Program-made: the position numbers and the translations under genes
The notes under the pieces: model-generated
What the model was told of the DNA's origin: nothing
The model's input: only the letters and a program-made list of their open reading frames with translations
Database searches by the model: none
Assembly: GCA_037447655.1 (NCBI GenBank)
Contig: JBBHKE010002948.1
Coordinates: 281,681-345,680, forward strand
Source: Zygnema cylindricum
Lineage: Eukaryota > Streptophyta > Zygnematophyceae > Zygnematales > Zygnemataceae
Direction: 5' to 3'
DNA length: 64,000 nt
In this document: piece by piece, positions 10,393 through 20,400 of the stretch
How positions within the stretch are numbered: the first letter of the stretch is position 1
Layout of the letters: every line of letters begins with the position of its first letter

Positions 10393-11594
10393 GCGCATGG
10401 ACCGCCTCCTTTTTATCGAATTAGTTGAGTACTATTGTACTATTATAGACGTTCGTACGGATATTTGTAGACGGGGCCCTAAACAACACAACGATCAACG
10501 GAAAGTCTGACTGATTTGTTGACGTCGTCCGGAGGACACGCCGTTTACGGGTGCGGACGGACGGAAAGTGGGCCTATTTATAGGTTTTCAAATGGACCAC
10601 CAAAGTGGTATAATTTGTATAAAGATATGATATTTTTGTCTAAGGGTGAAGTTCCATCAAACGTTTCTATAATCGTATGGCCAACTTTACAGACCGAGTC
10701 GATTGAGTTGATGTTCCATCACGTAGAGTAAGTAAACCACGTGTTCTACATTGTATGTCGCCACGCAAGCTACGATCCGATAATGAACATCTTTTAGATT
10801 TTTAACAACGACAAACTTAACTTCAAATCTTCACTTGCGTACCATGTACCTGTGTACGAAGTAATTATACGCTAAAACGTGTAAACTATTTACAAACGCT
10901 AGTCTGTAAGCCAGCTCATTTTTTAGGGTTTCTGTTTTCGAACGTAACAAAAGTCTTTTGAGGGAAATAATGTGACGAACAAAGTCACCGATAATAGCGT
11001 GGCAAATGAATGTTAAGAAATTTCGTTTTTATTTTCGGTTGTATTTTGGAAAGTGCGTGTCATGTGCAAATCCTAAGATTTTTCGTTGGTTTTCCACCAT
11101 GACACATAGCTTAATCGTCTAGGGTGTCACGATTCTTTTTTTCTGTATGTGCCAACCCACCTCCTCAAGGTGGGTTGACGGTTACACAAAAAAATGAAAC
11201 AACATGAAGCGAACTCATCACAGATGAACATCTGACTGGTATTATCACCTCCAAAACCTTCGGAGAGTATCGGTAAGATTCTTTGTAATGTTGTTTTTCG
11301 TATAAAAATAGAATAGGCGGTACGATTTGGTAGGGAGAGTCGCAAATTTATGTAAACTTCGCCACTTTTCGCCTGATATAATGTCACCCTAAATCCACGT
11401 TTTTTTTTTTTAAGTAATAACGAGTTGTAATTGAGGTAAAATTCATTATTATTTGAAACGAATAGGAAAAAAACGTAGATTAAGGCTGACGTTCCATCAA
11501 ACAAAAAGTGGGGTAGTTTATAGAAATCGGCGCAAATCCGTACCAATCGGTACCACTTATTTTGTTTTTATACAAGAACAACATTATACAGAAT
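10393..11594. other. Intergenic, CGTAC-rich; no identified gene
   Basis: Contains a 71-codon plus frame (10516-10731) and a 139-codon minus frame (11546-11127). Neither shows a recognisable domain, and the latter overlaps a hairpin. I do not call a gene. Confidence 0.5.
11153..11177. repeat. Perfect 10-bp hairpin, class A
   Basis: Stem CAACCCACCT, loop CCTCA, stem AGGTGGGTTG. It shares the CAA-nn-CACCT / AGGTG-nn-TTG layout with the hairpin at 13767-13790, but with compensated differences. Confidence 0.75.
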
Positions 11595-11879
11595 CCTGCG
11601 AAAGTAGGTGAAAGTATGCCTATACAATATGCCTATTGTATGCAAAGCATACAATATGACCTTAAGACCCATATTGTATTCAGACCTATTCGAACTAATT
11701 AAAACATTCAGACAAAAAATTAGACCAATTAAAACATTCGAATCAAACAAATTTATTTACACCGTCAGATTTGGACGATCAGACAGTCGCTTAACAAGAT
11801 CACATGAAAAGCCCAGAACACAACTTACAATAAAGGCGCCGACCAAAGGCCTACCACAAAAACGCCTACTCTTGAACAA
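11595..11879. mobile_element. Diverged copy of the GTTCAAAAGTAGG TIR element
   Basis: Aligns with 14920-15571. Shared blocks are the start (AAAGTAGGTGA, then ATATGCCTATTGTATGC), ACCGTCAGATTTGGACGATC, GATCACATGAAAAGCCCAGA, and the end AAGGCCTACCACAAAAACGC, then CTACTCTTGAAC. It is internally deleted relative to the longer copy, and its TIRs are eroded. No coding capacity. Confidence 0.7.
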
Positions 11880-12724
11880 CGCTCCAAGGGTCTGGGAGGT
11901 AACAATGACCGTTGGATTTGTTTTCGCGAAGCATTCGGTTTGAAAGATTTTGTAAATGGTGATGTACCTCATAAGAGAAATTTGAGCCGCGACACACTGG
12001 ATAATGGGCATACGTGTCACGATAACAACCAACAGAAATCAAATTTTTTTTGCACATGAGACATCCATTAAAAAATCCTACCCGAAATCACAAAAGTAAT
12101 CTCGTAAGGAAATTGGTCATGTATTTTTGTTAGCGCCCATTTGTCAAACTATTTGTGGCAGCGCTCATTCGTCACGCGAAAAAAACAAAAAGTCAGAAAC
12201 CCTTAAAAAAATGAGTTGGTATTTGACAAGGCGTCTGCAAAGAGTACAAAAACTATGTCGTACAAAGTACGCACGTACATTGTATGCAAATGAATATTTC
12301 AAGCATAGATGTCTCATTCGTACAAATTTTGACATTTTTACGAAATTTCGTTATTTTTTCTACATTTTTAATCTTTCATTAAATGCATGTACTTTTCGTA
12401 CGGATAAAACGTATGAATATTATATACGGAATTTTCAAAAAAAAAACGTTTTATTTCCGTGCACGAAGTTTGAAAGAGATTTGTACGGTACGGATACAAT
12501 TTACGGAAAGTTTTGAAAAGTGATGTTTCATTTCCGTGTGCGAAGTTTGAAAGAAATTTGTACGACTCATCATTACAACGAAGCCGCCATTAAATCCGCC
12601 ATTGAAGGCTCGATTGAAGCCATACTTGAAGCTTCCACGAGCCTCTTCACATGCAGCCATGTCTAGGCCTCGAGGAGCAGAGTGGGAGCATGTTAAGGCT
12701 CCAAAGGGATATGATGGATTTTTT
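11880..12724. other. Intergenic, CGTAC/CGAAATT-rich, no gene seen
   Basis: TTTGAAAGAGATTTGTACGG and TTTGAAAGAAATTTGTACGA (about 12466 and 12546) are a local duplication with flanking TTTCCGTG-CGAAG. Open frames are short and lack recognisable domains. Confidence 0.5.
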
Positions 12725-12905
12725 TTTTCAATTATGATTATGTTATTATCCAATTTGAAATACAAAAATGGTTATTTTTGCTTCAATTTTGATTTTATCA
12801 TTATTAAGTGTTGACATACAAAAATGGATACTTTTTTTTCAATTGTGATTTCGTCATTATTACATTTTGACATTAAAAAAATGGTTATTTTTTGCTTCAA
12901 GAATG
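12725..12905. repeat. Tandem repeat, about 60-bp unit, three copies
   Basis: Unit: TTTTTTTTCAATTNTGATT, TNNTNATTAT, TTGACAT/ACAAAAATGG. Diverged copies begin near 12720, 12778 and 12832. Confidence 0.65.
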
Positions 12906-13050
12906 GTGACATGTTGTAATAAGGGCAAGCGCTGGCATGGCGCTGACAGGGCGTCGGCGCTGCCTCGGCGTTGAGGACTAGTCTAGCGCAGAGGCAGTCT
13001 GGTCGCTGGCGACGTGGCAGCCTGATTCCTGGTTGCAGGTTCAACATCCA
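12906..13050. other. Small GC-rich island
   Basis: About 110 bp of GGCGCTGACAGGGCGTCGGC-type sequence, in strong contrast with the AT-rich tandem repeats on both sides. No gene is recognised. A transposon fragment is possible. Confidence 0.4.
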
Positions 13051-13240
13051 GCGAATCGTCGTTTGTTTTCGTTTATAACTTTTGAAATTTTGATTAAGTT
13101 GTCATCGTATTTTATCGTCGTTAGTTCTCGTTTATAATTTTGAAATTTTGATTAAGTAGTGAACGTATTTTATCGTCGTTGGTTTTCGTTTATAACTTTT
13201 GAAATTTTGATTAAGTTGTCATCGTATTGTTCGTTATCGA
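13050..13240. repeat. Tandem repeat, about 70-bp unit, three copies
   Basis: TCGTCGTTNGTTTTCGTTTA, TAACTTTTGAAATTTTGATT and AAGTTGTCATCGTATTTTA recur at about 13060, 13120 and 13176. Confidence 0.8.
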
Positions 13241-13454
13241 TTAAAATGTTAATATTTTTTGATTTTTATTTTTAGTATGGAGTCAAAGTCGGTCTACACA
13301 TTTTAAAATTTTTGAACTTTGTTTCATGCGCATATTCGTTTTTTTTTAGGCGTTTCATGCGTGCGTTTTATGCGCATGAGACATCTATGGTTTCTCATCG
13401 CCTCTTCGTGGTGGATACGTTTTTTAACTTTTTACGTGTACCAATGATACGAGA

Positions 13455-13502
13455 CCAGTCTGAAGAAACTCTCCTCGCCGAGGGAGAGTCTCTTCACACT
13501 GG
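13455..13502. repeat. 48-bp imperfect hairpin
   Basis: The left arm CCAGTCTGAAGAAACTCTCC pairs with GGGAGAGTCTCTTCACACTGG in reverse complement with two mismatches around the loop TCGCCGA. Confidence 0.7.
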
Positions 13503-13766
13503 ACGATCTGTGCGATTGCTTAGCCAATTAAAGGGTACTTTCGCATGTGTTAAAGTTGTAGTTATTTCGTGTCGTTTTCCTTCATAACTTAGAAAAAAAC
13601 GAGAAAATCCGCAACCGTACCAAAAAACTGAAATTATCACTGTACAAGTTGCATTACCGTGAAACTTTATACGTACAGTAGTATGTCATCTAGCGCGATG
13701 CAATTTGTCGTTTAACACATTTCGACCCATTTTCGCGTCCTTCCATCACATGTTCAAACTTTACAT

Positions 13767-13790
13767 CAAATCACCTTGCGAGGTGATTTG
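13767..13790. repeat. Perfect 10-bp hairpin, class A
   Basis: Stem CAAATCACCT, loop TGCG, stem AGGTGATTTG. See the related hairpin at 11153-11177. Confidence 0.75.
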
Positions 13791-14710
13791 AAATAAAGTC
13801 CAATAAGGTAAGCGAATAGGCAGACGCTGTCGCACGTGTCTGAAGTTGTTTACATTTTTTGTGCGCGGAGTACAATGAATTAGCCGTACGGATGTTGTTT
13901 TGGCTGCGTCAGCTCTTCGACGAAATACGCGACTTCAACCCGACTTCAATATCCGGCAATATTTCGAGGAAGCTCTTTTGTACGGCTTTCATATAAAGGA
14001 GTACATTATTCCAACGTCCGTCTGTTGTGGAAGTTATTTTTTTTCCGGTGGGAATAGGTCATTTATGAAAGGGTCCCCGTTCGACAAATATAAAGAAAGT
14101 TTCTTACGTACAAAGGAGTTTAAATGTTCCATGTTATAATCAAAAATCGGAAAATCATCGGAATGGGAAATGCTCCGGTGGGAATAGGCTATGAGGAGTA
14201 TTTAAAACGCTGACACGTGGATTTGTCGGTGAATTTTTTGGTATTTGGTTCCCTAATATTAATGTGCGAAAGGTGATGAACAGGCTATATCCAGCTGCGG
14301 CTTTACGCGTATTATAGTGTTTCCAAGCATTTTCGTACTTTTTATTCCGCGTATGCATTGGACTGTTACTGTAGAGCAGTTAGACATCGACGATACCGTG
14401 ACGGGTTCTTCATTAAGCAATCAACGGTACAATACTGTACTGTAAAGTACAGTAACAGTACAGCGTACAGGCGCCATCGCTACAGTACAGCACAGCATGG
14501 ATGTCCTATGCTCATAAAACGCGCGGAGCAAACTAACGAATTCTGCTTAGAGTGCGCATAAAACAATTTTCAAACTTTTAAATTTCGTAGGTGAAATTCG
14601 TACTTTTTTTGGACTTTCAAATTTCAAAAAATTTCAATATTCAATACCCTAAAAAATTGAAAAGTGCAACGAATTGGCGACAAGCGCCGGAATTTACAGA
14701 GTCTCCAACG
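13791..14710. other. Intergenic; GTACAG-rich cluster at 14424-14510
   Basis: Contains closely packed TACAGTAC/GTACTGTA words (for example ACTGTACTGTAAAGTACAGT). No identified gene. The plus frame 13900-14139 is coding-like in places but has no known domain. Confidence 0.45.
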
Positions 14711-14930
14711 ACGGCTTCCTTCTAAAGACGGATTGGAGAGATGAAAATACGCGCGCGCAAATGACGCAAAACGGCTCAAGGAACCGTTGGAGATGCCATA
14801 AATTCTATAGTTCAAAAGAGACGGCTTCCTTCTAAAGACGGATTGGAGAGATGAAAATACGCGCGCGCAAATGACGCAAAACGGCTCAAGGAACCGTTGG
14901 AGATGCCAGAAATTTTATAGTTCAAAAGTA
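14711..14930. repeat. Direct tandem duplication, 110-bp unit
   Basis: 14711-14820 and 14821-14930 are nearly identical (ACGGCTTCCTTCTAAAGACG ... TATAGTTCAAAAG). Only a few bases near the end differ (CCATAAATTCTA against CCAGAAATTTTA). The second copy runs into the left end of the next TIR element. Confidence 0.9.
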
Positions 14931-15571
14931 GGTGACTGTACGCCCATATAATATGCCTATTGTACGCAAAACATACAATATGCCCTTAAGACCCATATTG
15001 TATTGGCCGCAAAATGAAATAAAATAGGGACAGGGTTGAGTTGCACATCGATCGATAGAGAATTAAACGACATGTCTAAATTTTGAAAAAAAATCGGACA
15101 AAAAAAAATATTTATGTGAGTTTTGAGGGACTTTTTATATATACCGTCAGATCTGGACAATCGGACGGTCGCTGATCAAAGTAGGCGATTTTAAAAAGAT
15201 CACATGAAAAGCCCATAACACAACTTACGAAAGGACAATCTGTCATATTAACGTCTTCAATTTTGAGGGCCACACTAAATAAAGCCTCAAATTGTCCAAC
15301 CAGGCAGTATGGGACGAAAAAAAAAAATTCCAAAACCTACGGACCAACCCCGTTGGTGCCTTTTCCCCCGGAATGTCATCCTACGCCGTGTCAGTTCGCT
15401 AAAAAATTTCGTCCGACGGCGTGCGTTGTACTTTGATCTTACGTCAGATTCGAACGTTCGTACAGGAGTGTGCACGACGCACACACATACAGTATGCCTA
15501 AGTTGCGCTAGTTTTGTGCAAAGTTTTGTGCGCCTACCAAAGGCCTACCATAAAAAAGCCTACTTTTGAAC
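14920..15571. mobile_element. TIR element, GTTCAAAAGTAGG ends, 652 bp
   Basis: The left end GTTCAAAAGTAGG (after TA) is the exact reverse complement of the right end CCTACTTTTGAAC (before TA). TA flanks both sides, as for Tc1/mariner-type insertion. Internal blocks are shared with 11595-11879. No transposase frame. The same GTTCAAAAG sequence also ends the 110-bp tandem unit immediately to the left. Confidence 0.8.
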
Positions 15572-17442
15572 TATGAGTGGAGGACACAAAACATACGCGT
15601 GCGCAAATGAAGCAATTTTATTTTGTAGTTCCCGTACAATTTTTCGTATAGTGTGAAACGTACGAAATTTGCGAAAGCTACGAAACAAACTATTGCTACA
15701 TAGTTTTCGTAAAAAAGTCAAAATCCGTACGAATTGGACATCTATGCAGCACAGCGCTATCGGTACTGTAGTCACTCAGGTTCAAGTGCGTGCATTTCTG
15801 ATCCAAAATCAATAAATTATAAATTACTGTAGCTTTATAGCAACATTCAATTTACATGGCCAAAAACAGGCGTAATGATTTGCTGTACTTGATTTAGTGT
15901 ACTTAACCCTAATAAAGCCTTGACGCTAATAATTCGCTATCATTAACGGCGGATCTACTTTGCCATCTGTACGGACAAAAACACTCCGTTTTCATCATAG
16001 ATGTCCCGTGCGCATAATACGCACGAAACGAACGCGCGAATACTACGCACGATACGCATTTAACGATGATGAAAATATAATAAAATGCGTAACAGACTAC
16101 GTACCCGTACTTTTTCGTACATTTGTGTACTGTCTTTGTACATTTCAGTACTTTTAGGGTATTTTAAGGGGGGGTTCGAGGAATTTTAGGGTACATTCTC
16201 GTGCACTCTAATATATTTCTGTTAAACAGCCAACCTTTATTCATACATTTTCGTACAATGTCCGTATATTTTCGTACTTTTGACGGTTATTATTTTGAGA
16301 TTTTTAGGGTATATTTCGTACGTTTCCGTATACTTCAGTTATATGCACTTACATCTTTCGTACATCTACGTACAGCGTCCGTATGTTTCAGTACTTTTAG
16401 GGTTATTGAAGGGGGGATTTTAGGGTGTTTAGGGTACTTTCCCGTGCATTTCGTACATTCTGGTAAATTACAGTACAACTGCCTTACATTATACGTACTC
16501 TTAGGTTTTTTAGGGTGCACCTTTCGTACAATGACGTACATTTCCGTATGTTTATCGTACGTTCTAGGATTTTTAAGGATTTTTAGGGTTAAGGGATGAC
16601 TTTCGTACGTTTTCGTACATCGTACAGCGAAAATTAACGAACGGTATGAAAGTAACGAATGCTATATGTAATAATCGTAAAAAAGTTGAAATTCGTACAA
16701 ATTGGACAACGAGGGTTTTTCGTTAAGCTTTTGCTAATAGTTACAGCGAAGCAGATCGCGATATGTTCGTTACTCCCTAACAGCGACGGGCATTCTGCAT
16801 TGATTCGGGCTGTGTACTTTTTATGGCATAGAGTTGCTCACGTCCGTACGAATCTAGACGAGAAGACGAGAACCTAGAAGGGACCAACGGCCGAAGCCTG
16901 TAAAAGTGTAAAAGTATAAAGTATTAAGTATAAAGTATAAAGTATTAAAGTGTATACCCTATCCATACGAAATCGATAATTTGCCAAAAAATATTGTACT
17001 TTTGTTTCAACGCGTACCAACATCCTAATTTCCGTACACTTTCACAAGATTCGCGTCCGTGCAAAAATAACGGAAATCTAAACAGGAACGGAAACTGAAA
17101 AGTGTAGACAACAACAACAAAAAAAAAAAAAAAAAAAAAGTAAATAAAAAATCAAAGAAAACAGGAGAAAGCAGCGATCCTGAGGAAAAAAATAAAAAAT
17201 CTCAAGCCCTAGCCCTAGCGACTTTTTAACTTCATAAAACAAATATAAAAAAAATAGCAATAATAATAAGAATAATAATCGAATCGAGAGAGTGAAAAAA
17301 AAAAGGCATCTTGAAAAAGAATACTGCATTGGCCTTTTCTCCTCCTCCCTCTTCTCCCCCCTCCCAGCCCTTTTTTTTTTTTCTGGGGAAGGGGGGGGGG
17401 GGAAGAGAAGGGAGGGAGAGGGGGGTGGAGAGATAGAAATTA
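15572..17442. other. CGTAC-word-rich intergenic region upstream of ARP2
   Basis: 16130-16660 is a loose array of CGTACATTTTCGTAC, TTTCCGTATGTTT and TTTTAGGGT words, with GGGGGG runs near 16167 and 16410. A short TATTAAAGTATAAAG repeat lies near 16905-16955, a poly-A near 17120 and a pyrimidine tract near 17340-17380. No TATA box or promoter can be fixed for ARP2. No other gene is recognised. Confidence 0.6.
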
Positions 17443-17487
17443 ATGGCGGAGCGGAACAACGTGGTGGTGTGTGACAATGGGACCGGC
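17443..17487 (+). CDS. ARP2: ARP2 exon 1
   Basis: Starts at the ATG in AATTAATGGCGGAGCGG and encodes [15 protein letters not shown], the phosphate-1 loop of the actin fold. It ends in phase 0 before the donor GTAAGTTTT. The start is supported by the short N-terminus typical of ARP2. Confidence 0.93.
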
Positions 17488-20400
17488 GTAAGTTTTTTTT
17501 TTTCCGGGGGAGGAGGGAGAGGGAGAGGGAGAGGGAGAGGGAGAGGGAGAGGGAGAGGGAGAGGGAGAAGGAGAGGGAGAGGGAGAGGGAGAGAGAGAGT
17601 GAGGGAGTGAAAGGGAGAGGGAGAGAGAGAGGGAGTGGGAGAGGAGGGCCCTAGTCAAGTATATAATAACATGAATGTTCTAAAAAAATTTCAAACCAGA
17701 TAAATTTATTTTTTTAGCCGCAGGAAAAACCTGTGTGTTTAGATTTCGCATGGGGTTTATCGAAAACTACACCGCCCATTTTTTTTAGGGTTAATCACTC
17801 TCATTTCAAGTATTGTGTTTTTTTTCCTCAAAATCATAAATTAGTGTTAACAACAACACTACACCGCTCATCGTTATTAGTCTTACTTACACTCATTCGG
17901 TCGCGACTTTTTTTGGCCAAAAATCACAAAATAGAGTTAACAACATTATTTAAGGACGTGGACTACAATCTGCCACGTCTCCTTGCACTAAATTAGTATT
18001 CTTAATTCTAAATTCGCATTAACACTAATAAATTTTTAACTCTAATAACGATTTGCGGTGTACTTAGTTAAGTTGCCCGAGATTAGCCATGTTGCAAAAC
18101 GTAATTTAGTGTGGTTTATTTTAATAAAACGTTTTTTTTTTTTTTTTTTTCTATAAAACGTCTAGTTTTTAGTTACAATAGTAACTCCTTAAAACTACAC
18201 CGCCCGTCGCTATGAGAGTAAAGAAATTATTAGTGTGAATTCGAGATTAGTATGTATAATACTAGTTATATTATTGTGCAATAATTTTTAGTGTATGCAA
18301 AATTAGAATGTATAATACTAATTTACTATTGTGAAGGAATTATTAGTGTAAATGCAAACTAGAATGTATAATTCTATTATATTATTGCGCAGGAATTATA
18401 AATGTAAATGTGGAATTAGAATGTAAAATACTAATTCGTTACGGTAAAAAAAATATCGGTTGAAAGCGGAAATTAAAATGTACAACACTAATTTAATTTA
18501 TCATTGTATAGAAATTATTACTGTACATGTGAAATTAGAACATACACTATTAATTCATTATTGTTAAGGAATTGTTAGTCTAAATTTAAAATTAATCTAT
18601 GTATAATACTAATTTAGTGTAGATTAAAATGGAGATTCTAGTCCACTCCCTTAAATAGAGTTAAATAAATTTAAATAAATTAACTTTAAATAAATTAATT
18701 TTAAATAAATAGAGTTGTTAATGCTATTTTACGATTTATAGTTTCCGGCAAAAAAAAGTCACGATCGAATTAGTGTTACTACCTCTAATATCAATGGGCG
18801 GTGTACCATTGTTATATTATATGATGAAAAAAGAAAATGACTGTGGAGATGAAAAGGGTTGTGAGTATCATTTGGAGTTGAGTTTGGTCTTTGAGGTAGT
18901 TTTACGGTTCTAGGGTTTTCCAGTTCTTTAGAATTTTTTAGGGTTTTCCAGGGAGTTTTTAGGGTTTTTGGGGTGTTTATAGGGTTTTTCGGGTGTTTTT
19001 TAGGGTTGTCCAGGGAGTTTTCAGGTGAATCCATGAGAGACAAAAGTGGGAGAGAGGGAGAGAGGGGGGGAGAGAGGGAGAGAGAGTGAGAGAGAGGTCA
19101 TGAGTAATAATGTAATTGACTTCAATTATTTTACAAAAGTTCAAATTTGATCCTTTATACTAAAAAAAAAATCACAAAATTATCTCAAATTTTGAAAAAA
19201 ATAACGTTTCAAAGAGAACAATTTGAGTCTCATCTGGACTTTTGTTTTCACAAAACTGATCGATCTAATGACGAGATCTGCAAGTTCGCCTTGAAGTTAT
19301 AGCCCAAAATCTGATGATTCGAGTTCGATGAAGATCCGATTTTCTGGATTCGCCACGTCACTGCGCGCGATTTGTCGCTCCCTCCTCCCTCTCTCTTCTC
19401 TTCCTCCCCTCTTCTCCCTCCCTCCTCCCCAGTTTGTCATCGGATTTGCCGGCAGCAACTTCCCCCGTGATCGCCTGGAGGGATGCTCCCAACCATAGGG
19501 AGAATGAGAGGAGAATCAAGGGAAGAGGAGAAGAGAGGAGAGGAAGAGAGAGGGAGAGAGGAGGAAGAGAGAGGAGATGAGAGGGAGGGAGAGGAGGAGT
19601 GAGGAGAGGGAGAGAGAGGGAGAGAGAGAGGGGAGAGAGGAGAGGGAGAGAGGAGAGGGAGAGAGGAAGAGATGGGAGGGGAGGAGGGAGATAGGAGGAA
19701 GAGAGGGGAGAGGAGATAGGAAGAGAGAGGAATAGAGTGAGAGAGATGATGGGAGATAGGATGGAGGAAAGGAGGGATTAAAGGGAGAGAGAGAGGTAGG
19801 AGAAAAGAGGGAGAGGGAATCGAGCAATGAATAACAGATGGAAGAGATGGAGAGATGGAAGGGAGAGGATGAAGAGAAATTGAGGAATGATGAGGATAGA
19901 GAAGATGAGGAGAGAGAGAAAGTGGGACATACATAGAGTGAGATGGAGGAGGGAAAGGAGATGACTCTTTTTGTTTCATGATGCATCTAAACTTCAGTTT
20001 GGGCTTTATTGTAGTTGTGACATTTTTTATTGGCTGAGGGATTTCTTCTCCTTTTTTTTGTGAAGCTTGTAGATTGTTGCATTTTCAGGTGTAAGTTTTA
20101 AGGTTTATGTGTAAAAATATCACCACATTTTCTTTTTTATGTTTTTAAGGTTCCATGGGCTCTCAAGCACTGGCTTTTGGTGCACGTTGGTATTTGATAT
20201 TGCTTATTTGTCAATGGAATTTTTTAATATTGATTTTTTTAGAAGTTCGATGCTTTTTGTCGAACAGTGGACAATTGGCAGAGAACATTGGCCAGGACAT
20301 TGAACATCTTTTCATTTCTTTCTTGGGAAATATAGTAGTGGACATTGAGGTTTAGTCATTGAATAATAGTTTTGAAGTAAGACTTAACATTGAATGGTAG

